A stretch of 13,008 nucleotides of DNA from an uncultured Hyphomicrobiales bacterium. GTDB lineage: Bacteria; Pseudomonadota; Alphaproteobacteria; Rhizobiales; Aestuariivirgaceae. How positions within the stretch are numbered: position 1 is the stretch's first letter; each line of letters begins with the position of its first letter. The DNA lies in NCBI GenBank assembly GCA_903930095.1, contig CAIYXE010000339.1, forward strand, positions 1-13,008. Reading direction: 5' to 3'. The position numbers and the translations under genes are program-made. Below are positions 6,578 to 13,008 of the stretch, piece after piece. Under the pieces are notes generated by a model, which saw only the letters and a program-made list of their open reading frames with translations, was not told the origin of the DNA and made no database searches.

Positions 6578-7654
6578 ATGTCGACCTACCGTCCGCGTTT
6601 CCATCCCAGCCGCCGCGCCGTTCTCAAGGGCAGCGCCTTTGCGGTGGGCCTTGCATTCCTGCCGCGCCATTCGCTCTCGGCTGAAGACAAGAAGCTCAAC
6701 TTCTACAACTGGGACACCTATATCGGCGAAAACACCCTGTCGAACTTCAACGAGGCCACCGGCATCGAGGTCAAGATGGACCTGTATGCCGACAATGACG
6801 AGCTCTTCGCCAAGCTCAAGGGCGGCAATCCCGGCTACGACGTGATCGTTCCGACCAACGACATGCTGGAACGCATGATCACGGCCGACATGGTCATCCC
6901 GCTCGACCACGCGAAGATTCCGAACATGGCCAACATCGACGAGGCCTTCCGTGAGGCGCAGTTCGATCCCGGCCGCAAGTTCTCCATGCCCTACATGTGG
7001 GGAACGTTCGGCATCGGCTACCGCAAGTCAGAAGCGCCCACCCCGCCGGACAGCTGGAAGGTGCTGTTCGACTCGGATGAGTTCGCGGGTTCAATCGCAC
7101 TCCTCGGCGACCAGCAGAACGTGCTGGGCGCCGGCCTGAAGTATCTCGGCTTCTCGTTTAACTCGACCAATCCGGCCGAGCTCAAGCAGGTCGAGGAGAT
7201 GCTCATCCGCCAGAAGAAGAACATCAAGGTCTTCGCCGATGACAACGGCCAGGACCTGCTCGCCTCCGGCGAGGTGAAGGTCTGCCAGGAATGGAACGGC
7301 GACATCAAGCAGATCATCGCGGAAGACGATGATGTGGCCTATGTTGTGCCGAAGGAGGGCTCTCTCGTCTGGCAGGACGTTCTCGCCATCCCGAAGGGCG
7401 CACCCCACCCGGGCAACGCGCATGCCTTCATCAACTTCGTCCTCGACGCCGAGGCAGGCCGGGAGATCGCCGAGACGATCCTCTATGCCACCGCGAACAA
7501 GGCGGCGCGGGAGCTTGCGGCTGACACCTACAAGAACAACCCGGTGATCTTCCCGTCGGCTGAAGTCATCGCCAAGTGTGAGCCCGCCCTCTATCTCGGC
7601 GAAGAGGCGATCAGGGCCCGCGACGAGATCTGGACGCGCATCCAGGCGGCCTGA
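6578..7654 (+). CDS. potD: PotD-like periplasmic substrate-binding protein of a polyamine-type ABC transporter
   Basis: This 358-residue protein starts with a twin-arginine signal: S-R-R-A-V-L-K-G at 11-18, a hydrophobic stretch, and likely cleavage after H-S-L-S-A (35), so it is probably exported folded by Tat. The mature part follows PotD/PotF: N-F-Y-N-W at 41-45, P-T-N-D-M-L at 92-97, E-W-N-G-D at 238-242, W-Q-D-V-L-A-I-P at 265-272 and Y-A-T-A-N-K-A-A at 303-310. Several ligand-binding aromatic and acidic residues of PotD seem kept (W45, Y48, D178, W239, W265, D267, Y303), but positions that align with PotD Glu36 and Glu171 appear to be T47 and N181, so the ligand may differ from spermidine or putrescine. 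GAGG at 6565-6568 supports the ATG. The cognate permeases and ATPase are encoded downstream, beyond the fusion gene. Family assignment is strong; ligand is inferred. Confidence 0.88.
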   Translation: MSTYRPRFHPSRRAVLKGSAFAVGLAFLPRHSLSAEDKKLNFYNWDTYIGENTLSNFNEATGIEVKMDLYADNDELFAKLKGGNPGYDVIVPTNDMLERMITADMVIPLDHAKIPNMANIDEAFREAQFDPGRKFSMPYMWGTFGIGYRKSEAPTPPDSWKVLFDSDEFAGSIALLGDQQNVLGAGLKYLGFSFNSTNPAELKQVEEMLIRQKKNIKVFADDNGQDLLASGEVKVCQEWNGDIKQIIAEDDDVAYVVPKEGSLVWQDVLAIPKGAPHPGNAHAFINFVLDAEAGREIAETILYATANKAARELAADTYKNNPVIFPSAEVIAKCEPALYLGEEAIRARDEIWTRIQAA

Positions 7655-7686
7655 ACCGGGGCCCAAATCCGTAGCTGATGATCTGG

Positions 7687-7724
7687 GAACGCAAAAGTGC
7701 AAACCACTTTTGCGTTCTTCCTTT
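7687..7724 (+). terminator. strong stem-loop after the binding-protein gene (intrinsic terminator or mRNA-stabilising hairpin)
   Basis: A perfect 13-base stem, GAACGCAAAAGTG (7687-7699) and CACTTTTGCGTTC (7705-7717), encloses the five-base loop CAAAC and is followed by the pyrimidine tract TTCCTTT. It starts 32 bases after the binding-protein stop. The U tract is interrupted, so it may be a partial terminator or a 3'-end block protecting the binding-protein mRNA, as is common where binding protein must exceed permease. It also argues against an ATG at 7678 as start of the next gene. Confidence 0.6.
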
Positions 7725-7743
7725 TGGGTCTAGTCTCGACCGG

Positions 7744-10062
7744 ATGCTGAATACTCTTCGACCGCCCGAGGTTGCCCTCGCTGCGCTGGCCAGCTTCGCG
7801 GATGCGGCCTATGGCCTGTCTGGCGCCTGGACCCGGCTGGAAGGCGAACGTGACCAGAACTTCCGCGTTTTGCTGGCCGATGGCAGCAGCGTGGTTTTCA
7901 AGCTCTGCCACCCGGCGGAGGGCGATGAGATCCTACGGTGCCAGGCGCAAGCCCTTGAGCACATCGCGCTTGCCGACCCTGGCCTGCCCGTGCCGCGCCT
8001 CAGGCGCACGCTGGATGCTGACCTGCTGGGGTGCATGGTCCACGAGGGCATGCAATACCCGGTGATGGTGCTGTCCTGGCTCGAGGGCAGCGTGCTGGGG
8101 GAGGCGGCGCTGACACGCGCGGCGCTTTTCGATCTTGGCCGCCTGCTCGCCCGTCTGGGCCTGGCGCTCCGGGGGTTCGTCAGTGGTGCGCCGGCTGAGC
8201 GTGATCTCGTATGGGATACGCGCCGCGTGATGCAACTTGCGCCGCAGGTCGAGAACCTTGCCCAAGCTGACCGTGGCCTCGCACAGGAGATACTGGAGCG
8301 CCATGCCGGGTTCACCATGCCCTTGCTGCGGCGCATGCGCAGCCAGATCATCCATGGCGACGTTCATCCTTTCAATGCGCTGTCGGATCACACCGGCTTC
8401 GTGAACGGCATCATCGATTTTGGCGACATCGTGCACGGTCCCCTTGTTCTCGATCTCGCCAATGCGGCGGGCGATTTCCTGAACCTCGCGCAGGATCCTG
8501 AGGAGACGCTCTTTGAAATGGTGCGCGGCTACCGCAGCCTCTCGCCGCTCGAAGAGGAGGAAGCATCCTGCCTGATCGACCTGATCGAGGTCCGCCTCTT
8601 GATGACGCCACTCATCGATGCGCTCAAGTCTGCGAACGGAATAGAGTCTCAGGGCTACTTCTCGTCCTTCAACAGCCGCAGCATGCCCATGATACGGCAA
8701 CTCCGCGCCATCGGACATGACCGGCTGAGGGGCCTCCTCCGGCGGGCGGCGGCCTTTCCAGCACATCCGGATCCTCACCCGAACCCGGCGCAGGACACGC
8801 TCTCGCGCCGCCGGCAGGTCATGGGCGAGAATCTCTACGTCTTCTATGATCCGCCACTGCACATGGTAAAGGGCGAGGGTGTGTGGCTCGAGAATTCCGG
8901 CGGCCGCCGCTTCCTCGACTGCTATAACAACGTGCCGCATGTCGGGCACTGTCATCCTTATGTGACAGAGGCCATCGCCCGTCAGGCCAGGACCCTCAAC
9001 ACCAACACCCGCTACATCACCGACCAGTCCATCGAATATGCCGAACGCCTTGTGGCGCTGTCGCCGGAGGGGCTGACATCGGTGGTGTTCGTCAACTCCG
9101 GCAGCGAGGCGAATGATCTCGCCTGGCGCATGGCCAAGGCGTTCACGGGAAAGAGCGGCGGCCTGGCGATGGACTTCGCCTATCATGGGGTGAGCGAATC
9201 CATCGATGCCTTCTCGCCCTCCAATGCACCTGGTCACTGGCGCGCGCCGCACATCCGCCTTCTGCCGGCGCCCTGCTTCTATCGCGGCATACTGGGCGGC
9301 GATGTCGCTGAACCAGGGGAGCGCTATGCCGGGCTCGCCGCAGAGCTGATTGCAGAGCTCGACGCAGCGGGCCATGGCGTTGCTGCCGTCATGGTCGACT
9401 CGGCCTTCATGACCAACGGCATCCTCGATGCTCCGCCGGGCTATCTCCGCGGCGTCGCGGCGCGTGTCCGGGCTGCGGGCGGCCTCTTCATTGCCGATGA
9501 GGTTCAGTCCGGCTTCGGCCGCATGGGAACCGCCTTCTGGGGGCACCGCCACCACGGGGTGGAGCCGGACTTCATCACGATTGGCAAGCCCGCCGGAAAC
9601 GGCCATCCGGTGGGAGCCGTCATCACGCGCCCCGAAATCCTGTCCCACTTTCTCAAGGCCGGGCCGTTCTTTTCCACCTTTGGCGGAAACAATGTGGCAT
9701 GCGCCGCCGGACTGGCCGTGCTCGACGTGATCCGGGACGAGGGCCTGGTGAAAAACGCGCTGGAGGTGGGCGCCTGTTTCCGTCAGGCGCTGCACGGTAT
9801 GATGGCAAAACACGCCCTGATCGGCGACGTGCGCGGGATTGGCCTTGCAACCGGGGTGGAGCTGGTGCGGGACCGCAAGACGAAGGAACCAGCCCCAGCC
9901 GAGACGAGCCGTCTCCTGAACCTGTTGCGGGACGAAGGCGTGCTCATGGGCGGGGAGGGGAAGCTCGGCAATGTCCTCAAGATCCGCCCGCCAATCGTCT
10001 TCAGCCGCGATCACGCCGGCCTGGCTGTCGCCGCACTCGACCGGGCACTTGCGAAATTGTAG
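7744..10062 (+). CDS. bifunctional fusion: APH-type small-molecule kinase + class III PLP phospholyase (AGXT2L-like)
   Basis: The 772-residue protein has two fused enzymes. Residues about 1-335 are an APH/choline-kinase-fold domain with G-E-R-D-Q-N at 34-39, Lys53 in V-F-K-L, catalytic H-G-D-V-H-P-F-N at 204-211 (Asp206, Asn211), and D-F-G-D from Asp225, resembling hydroxylysine kinase/COG2334. A Pro-rich linker follows. Residues about 346-772 are a class III PLP domain with [40 protein letters not shown] (Asp585) and G-K-P-A-G-N-G-H-P (Lys615), the signature of ethanolamine-phosphate and 5-phosphohydroxylysine phospholyases rather than true aminotransferases. The predicted route is phosphorylation of a vicinal amino alcohol, then elimination of phosphate and ammonia to an aldehyde. 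Substrate is not determined. The ATG at 7744 is preferred because it follows the hairpin and fits the family N-terminus, though no clear ribosome site precedes it. The gene lies between the binding-protein and permease genes. Confidence 0.87.
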   Translation: MLNTLRPPEVALAALASFADAAYGLSGAWTRLEGERDQNFRVLLADGSSVVFKLCHPAEGDEILRCQAQALEHIALADPGLPVPRLRRTLDADLLGCMVHEGMQYPVMVLSWLEGSVLGEAALTRAALFDLGRLLARLGLALRGFVSGAPAERDLVWDTRRVMQLAPQVENLAQADRGLAQEILERHAGFTMPLLRRMRSQIIHGDVHPFNALSDHTGFVNGIIDFGDIVHGPLVLDLANAAGDFLNLAQDPEETLFEMVRGYRSLSPLEEEEASCLIDLIEVRLLMTPLIDALKSANGIESQGYFSSFNSRSMPMIRQLRAIGHDRLRGLLRRAAAFPAHPDPHPNPAQDTLSRRRQVMGENLYVFYDPPLHMVKGEGVWLENSGGRRFLDCYNNVPHVGHCHPYVTEAIARQARTLNTNTRYITDQSIEYAERLVALSPEGLTSVVFVNSGSEANDLAWRMAKAFTGKSGGLAMDFAYHGVSESIDAFSPSNAPGHWRAPHIRLLPAPCFYRGILGGDVAEPGERYAGLAAELIAELDAAGHGVAAVMVDSAFMTNGILDAPPGYLRGVAARVRAAGGLFIADEVQSGFGRMGTAFWGHRHHGVEPDFITIGKPAGNGHPVGAVITRPEILSHFLKAGPFFSTFGGNNVACAAGLAVLDVIRDEGLVKNALEVGACFRQALHGMMAKHALIGDVRGIGLATGVELVRDRKTKEPAPAETSRLLNLLRDEGVLMGGEGKLGNVLKIRPPIVFSRDHAGLAVAALDRALAKL

Positions 10063-10075
10063 TGCCGGGGTTGCC

Positions 10076-10108
10076 GCGGGCGGCAGGGCTGGGCTAACGT
10101 TCGCCCGC
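10076..10108 (+). other. intercistronic stem-loop upstream of potB
   Basis: GCGGGCG (10076-10082) and CGCCCGC (10102-10108) can pair around a 19-base loop, and a smaller TGCCG/CGGCA stem (10072-10085) overlaps it. The structure ends two bases before the potB ribosome binding site and occupies the only gap (65 bases) between the fusion gene and the permease genes. It may modulate potB translation or mark an mRNA processing point; no T tract follows, so termination is unlikely. Confidence 0.3.
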
Positions 10109-10110
10109 AG

Positions 10111-10117
10111 GGAGGAG
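10111..10117 (+). promoter_or_regulatory. ribosome binding site GGAGGAG that decides a TTG start for potB
   Basis: GGAGGAG is the strongest Shine-Dalgarno match in the operon, ten bases before TTG at 10128. The next in-frame ATG (10233) would delete the first membrane helix, so the TTG is the credible start. Confidence 0.7.
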
Positions 10118-10127
10118 TGGCGGCATC

Positions 10128-11000
10128 TTGGAGAACTGGAAACGGAACCCGCGGGTATTCTGGACAATCGGAACAGCGCCGTCGATCTGGCTTCTGGCCT
10201 TCTTCATCATCCCCCTCGGCTTCCTCTTCATCATGTCGTTCAGCGACAAGGCCGTCATCGATGGCCAGGTGTCGATCAACGAATATGACTACCTCACCGG
10301 CATCACGAACTATCTGCGTGCCTTCGATCCCCTCTACCTCAGCATCATGTGGAAGTCCGTGTGGATCTCGGCGCTCGCCACGGCATTCTGCCTGCTGTTC
10401 GCCTATCCAATCGCCTTTGGCATCTGCTTTGCGCCGAACCGCTGGAAGCCACTGCTGCTTCTGCTCGTTATCCTGCCGTTCTGGATCAATCTGCTGATCC
10501 GCACCTATGCGCTGATTGCGGTGTTCCGCACCCAGGGCTACGTCAACAAGGTGCTGGGCGTCGTGGGGCTGGGCCCCTATGAGATGCTGTACAATGACTT
10601 CGCCGTCATCTTCGGCCTCGTCTACGTCTACATGCCCTTCATGGTGCTGCCGCTTTATGCCACGATCGAGCGGCTCGACAGATCCTTCCTCGAGGCCAGC
10701 CTCGATCTTGGCGCCTCGCAGTTCCAGACCTTCCTCAAAGTCACCGTGCCGCTCACCATGCCGGGCATCGTCACCGGCATCATTCTCGTCTTCATTCCGT
10801 GCCTCGGCACCTTCCTGACGCCTGATCTGCTCGGCGGCGCCAATGCGATCATGATCGGCAACGTCATCGAGCGGCAATTCAAGGCTGCCAATGACTGGCC
10901 CTTCGGCGCGGCGCTGTCCTTCCTGCTGATGTACGCCACCTTCGGTGCGCTGGCGCTGCGCTACCTGTTCACGCTGCGCAGCAAGGGAGACGGCGTATGA
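10128..11000 (+). CDS. potB: polyamine-type ABC transporter permease (PotB-like)
   Basis: This 290-residue inner-membrane protein has six predicted helices, roughly at residues 13-38, 72-100, 108-132, 158-180, 208-232 and 262-283. The EAA loop that docks to the ATPase is E-A-S-L-D-L-G-A-S at 189-197, continuing to M-P-G at 211-213. The motifs P-F-W-I-N-L-L-I-R-T-Y (117-127), F-M-V-L-P-L-Y (171-177) and D-L-L-G-G-A-N with I-G-N-V-I (233-247) follow E. coli PotB more closely than PotH. It starts with TTG, and its stop overlaps the next gene's ATG as ATGA, so the two permeases are translationally coupled and probably form a PotB-PotC heterodimer channel. It would carry the ligand delivered by the binding protein encoded at 6578-7654. 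Confidence in role as permease is high; substrate is inferred from family. Confidence 0.9.
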   Translation: MENWKRNPRVFWTIGTAPSIWLLAFFIIPLGFLFIMSFSDKAVIDGQVSINEYDYLTGITNYLRAFDPLYLSIMWKSVWISALATAFCLLFAYPIAFGICFAPNRWKPLLLLLVILPFWINLLIRTYALIAVFRTQGYVNKVLGVVGLGPYEMLYNDFAVIFGLVYVYMPFMVLPLYATIERLDRSFLEASLDLGASQFQTFLKVTVPLTMPGIVTGIILVFIPCLGTFLTPDLLGGANAIMIGNVIERQFKAANDWPFGAALSFLLMYATFGALALRYLFTLRSKGDGV

Positions 11001-11851
11001 AGGCCGCAAATGGGTTCAGGCGGGTGCAGGGCCCGCTCGACTATGGCAGCCGTACCTGGCTCAAGGTGCTGTTCGCGGCGATCTTCTTCGTGCTCTACGC
11101 GCCGATCGTCACGCTCATCGCCTTCTCGTTCAACACGGACAAGCGCGGCATCGTGTGGCGCGGCTTCACCTTCGACAACTATGTCAAGGCCTGGAACAAC
11201 GATTCATTGATCGAGGCGCTCACCAATTCGCTGGTGATTGCCCTCATCGCGACGGTCATCGCCACCATACTGGGGGCGCTTGTGGCGCTCATGCTCTGGC
11301 GGTTCCGGTTTCCGCTGAAGGGCGGCTATGAGGGGTTCATCGCGCTGCCCATCGTGATCCCGGAAATCTGCATGGCGGTGGCGCTGCTGCTCTTCTTCGT
11401 CAACTCCGGCATGATGGCCTTTTTCGTCAACATGCCGTGGCCCCTGAACCTCGGGAACATCATCATCGCGCATGTGACGTTCTGCTTCCCCTTCGTGGCG
11501 GTGGTGGTGCGCTCCCGTCTCGTCGGTTTCAACCGGCAGCTCGAGGAAGCCTCGAAGGATCTGGGCGCAAGCGAGTGGCAGACCTTCTGGTCGATCATCG
11601 TGCCATACATGAAGCCGGGCCTCATCGCAGGGGCGCTTCTCGCCTTCACCCTGTCGCTTGACGACTTCGTCATCACCTTCTTCACTTCGGGGCCGGAAAC
11701 GGTCACCTTCCCGGTCAAGGTCTATTCGCTGGTCCGCCGCGGCGTCTCGCCGGAGATCAACGCCGCCTCGACCGTGCTGATCGTCATCACGGTGGTTGCC
11801 ACCGTCATCGCAATGAAACTCCAGGCGCCGTCCAAGGCGGACAAGGGCTGA
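10997..11851 (+). CDS. potC: polyamine-type ABC transporter permease (PotC-like)
   Basis: This 284-residue integral membrane protein has an N-terminal helix (about 23-45), then helices near 75-100, 113-135, 153-172, 205-225 and 257-275. The EAA loop is E-E-A-S-K-D-L-G-A-S at 183-192, with K-P-G at 206-208. F-S-F-N-T-D-K-R-G-I-V-W-R-G-F (43-57), H-V-T-F-C-F-P-F-V (159-167), and R-R-G-V-S-P-E-I-N-A (247-256) closely follow E. coli PotC. The ATG overlaps the potB stop by four bases, and the potA ATG follows three bases after its stop, so the three genes form a tight transcript. It is the second channel subunit of the importer. The family and complex are well supported; the amine transported is not directly shown. 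Confidence 0.9.
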   Translation: MKAANGFRRVQGPLDYGSRTWLKVLFAAIFFVLYAPIVTLIAFSFNTDKRGIVWRGFTFDNYVKAWNNDSLIEALTNSLVIALIATVIATILGALVALMLWRFRFPLKGGYEGFIALPIVIPEICMAVALLLFFVNSGMMAFFVNMPWPLNLGNIIIAHVTFCFPFVAVVVRSRLVGFNRQLEEASKDLGASEWQTFWSIIVPYMKPGLIAGALLAFTLSLDDFVITFFTSGPETVTFPVKVYSLVRRGVSPEINAASTVLIVITVVATVIAMKLQAPSKADKG

Positions 11852-11854
11852 CAG

Positions 11855-12937
11855 ATGTCCGACGCGATCGTTTCCATCCGCAATGTCACCAAGGCCTTTC
11901 CCGGCGGCGTCACCGCCGTGGACAATGTCTCGCTCGACATTGCGCAGAACGAGTTCTTCGCCCTGCTCGGCCCCTCGGGCTGCGGCAAGACCACGCTGCT
12001 CCGCATGATCTCCGGCCTCGAGATGCCGAGTTCCGGCCAGATCATCATCGGCGGCGAGGACATGGCCTTCACGCCGCCGAACAAGCGGCCCACCAACATG
12101 GTTTTCCAGTCCTATGCCGTCTTTCCCCACATGACGGTGGAGCAGAACATCGCTTACGGCCTCAAGGTCACGGGCGTTCCCTCGGACGAGATCAGGCGCC
12201 GGGTGGGTGAAGCGCTGGAGATGGTAAAGCTCACCGCGCTCGCCGCGCGCAAGCCGGACCAGATGTCCGGCGGCCAGCGCCAGCGCGTGGCGCTGGCCCG
12301 CGCCCTGGTCAAGCGGCCCAAGGTGTTGCTCCTCGACGAGCCGCTTTCTGCCCTGGACGCCAAGCTGCGCGACGACATGCGGCTCGAACTGACCAGGCTG
12401 CAGGAGACCGTCGGCATCACCTTCATCATCGTCACGCATGACCAGGACGAGGCGCTCTCCATGGCAAGCCGCATCGCGGTCATGGACCGGGGTTCGGTGC
12501 AGCAGGTCGCAACGCCAGCCGAACTCTACGAACATCCGAGAAGCCGCTTCGTTGCGGATTTCATCGGCAAGGTGAACCTGATCGACGCGCGCGTTCACCG
12601 CCAGATCGGCCGCAAGGTTGACTGCGAGGTCAAGGGCCTCGGGCGGATGGAAGTCGCCAGTGACGGGCTTGTGGGCGCGCAGGTCGCCATTGCCATCCGG
12701 CCTGAGAAGCTCAAGATCGCCGTCTCCGAGCCCGCAGCGGCCATCCGTGTTCACGGCAAGGTGCGTGATGTCGCCTATTACGGCGACACCAGCCATGTGG
12801 TGGTCGAGGCGGCTGACGGGCTCATGCTGTCGGTCAATGTCCAGAACGAGACCCGCCGCGGCGGTGCGGGCGTTGAGCGTGGTCAGCCTGTCTGGGTGCA
12901 CTGGTCGCCCGAAGATTCGATCGTTCTGTCGGAGTAG
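11855..12937 (+). CDS. potA: polyamine-type ABC transporter ATP-binding protein (PotA-like)
   Basis: This 360-residue cytoplasmic ATPase has every expected motif: Walker A G-P-S-G-C-G-K-T at 39-46, Q-loop Gln85, signature M-S-G-G-Q at 137-141, Walker B V-L-L-L-D-E at 157-162, D-loop S-A-L-D at 165-168 and switch His195 in V-T-H-D. The last ~120 residues form the TOBE/OB regulatory domain typical of PotA/MalK-type importers, including I-A-I-R-P-E-K. Length is usual for the family. It powers the PotB-PotC channel. The signature Met replacing the more common Leu is frequent in this family and unlikely to matter. Its ATG follows the potC stop by three bases and another gene starts four bases after its own stop, so the operon continues. 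Sequence alone does not separate polyamine from other cation-type substrates of this subfamily; context supports an amine. Confidence 0.92.
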   Translation: MSDAIVSIRNVTKAFPGGVTAVDNVSLDIAQNEFFALLGPSGCGKTTLLRMISGLEMPSSGQIIIGGEDMAFTPPNKRPTNMVFQSYAVFPHMTVEQNIAYGLKVTGVPSDEIRRRVGEALEMVKLTALAARKPDQMSGGQRQRVALARALVKRPKVLLLDEPLSALDAKLRDDMRLELTRLQETVGITFIIVTHDQDEALSMASRIAVMDRGSVQQVATPAELYEHPRSRFVADFIGKVNLIDARVHRQIGRKVDCEVKGLGRMEVASDGLVGAQVAIAIRPEKLKIAVSEPAAAIRVHGKVRDVAYYGDTSHVVVEAADGLMLSVNVQNETRRGGAGVERGQPVWVHWSPEDSIVLSE

Positions 12938-12941
12938 AAGA

Positions 12942-13008
12942 ATGTCCCTCGAAATGAATTCCAAGGGCCCGCTCCCGGGTGACAATGCCTTTCGCCGCGA
13001 GCAGCTGA
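12942..13008 (+). CDS. N-terminal fragment of an unidentified operon gene, cut by window end
   Basis: An ATG lies four bases after the potA stop with GGAG at 12931-12934, seven bases upstream, inside the end of potA. Only 22 codons are visible (M-S-L-E-M-N-S-K-G-P-L-P-G-D-N-A, then F-R-R-E-Q-L), with no stop before the edge. The fragment is polar and shows no signal peptide. The spacing and ribosome site make a real, co-transcribed gene likely, presumably another step of the same amine pathway, but the family cannot be recognised from this length. Confidence 0.6.
   Translation, partial: MSLEMNSKGPLPGDNAFRREQL

Noticed and set aside
7678..7743. 22-codon N-terminal extension of the fusion protein from the ATG at 7678
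   Set aside because: It would encode the two arms of the 13-base hairpin and add residues not expected in the kinase family; no ribosome site precedes it.
7744..10062. Fusion protein as a sequencing or frameshift artefact joining two genes
   Set aside because: The reading frame is continuous through a coding-like linker with normal base composition, and kinase-phospholyase fusions are a known architecture.
7933..10167. Minus-strand open frame of 744 codons opposite the fusion gene
   Set aside because: It mirrors codon periodicity of the fusion gene, has no recognisable motif, and crosses the intergenic hairpin.
10011..11009. Minus-strand open frame of 332 codons opposite potB
   Set aside because: It is antisense to a gene with six helices and an EAA loop, and is an artefact of high GC content.
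11204..12985. Minus-strand open frame of 593 codons opposite potC and potA
   Set aside because: It spans two convincing genes and their junction; the product is charged low-complexity sequence without domain features.

Overview
The window looks like a chromosomal segment of an alphaproteobacterium, most likely in the Hyphomicrobiales/Rhizobiales. This rests on high-GC DNA with strong third-position GC bias, protein family types, and gene combinations (Anbu cassette, PotABCD-type uptake, SpuC-type transaminase). I can only judge this from remembered family features, so the order is a moderate-confidence guess. No tRNA, rRNA, CRISPR array, insertion sequence or phage gene is visible.

Layout: (1) 1-756, plus strand, is the C-terminal half of an MMPL/RND membrane transporter, possibly HpnN-like, cut by the window edge. 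(2) 760-4703, minus strand, is a compact four-gene operon read right to left: a circularly permuted ATP-grasp protein, an alpha-E protein, a transglutaminase-like Cys-His-Asp hydrolase, and Anbu, the proteasome-fold Ntn-hydrolase. The first three are joined by overlapping or nearly overlapping start/stop codons. (3) 4704-5046 is a divergent control region with two candidate promoters sharing the same -35 octamer, several DNA palindromes, and a leader hairpin that may control translation. (4) 5047-12937, plus strand, is an amine uptake and catabolism operon: a SpuC-like class III aminotransferase, a Tat-exported PotD-like binding protein, a fused APH-type kinase plus PLP phospholyase, then PotB, PotC and PotA homologues. 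(5) 12942-13008 is the first 22 codons of another gene in the same operon.

How the genes may work together: on the right, a PotABCD-type importer would bring in a di- or polyamine, the SpuC-like enzyme would transaminate it, and the fusion protein would phosphorylate a vicinal amino alcohol and eliminate phosphate and ammonia to give an aldehyde. A substrate that would unite these steps is a hydroxylated amine such as 2-hydroxyputrescine or 5-hydroxylysine; this is inference. On the left, the Anbu cassette is a known but functionally unresolved system that pairs a predicted amide/peptide-bond-forming enzyme with two different hydrolases.

The points most worth following up are the Anbu cassette, the kinase-phospholyase fusion placed between the binding-protein gene and the permease genes, the altered amine pocket of the binding protein, and the possible ribosome-site switch before the aminotransferase gene.
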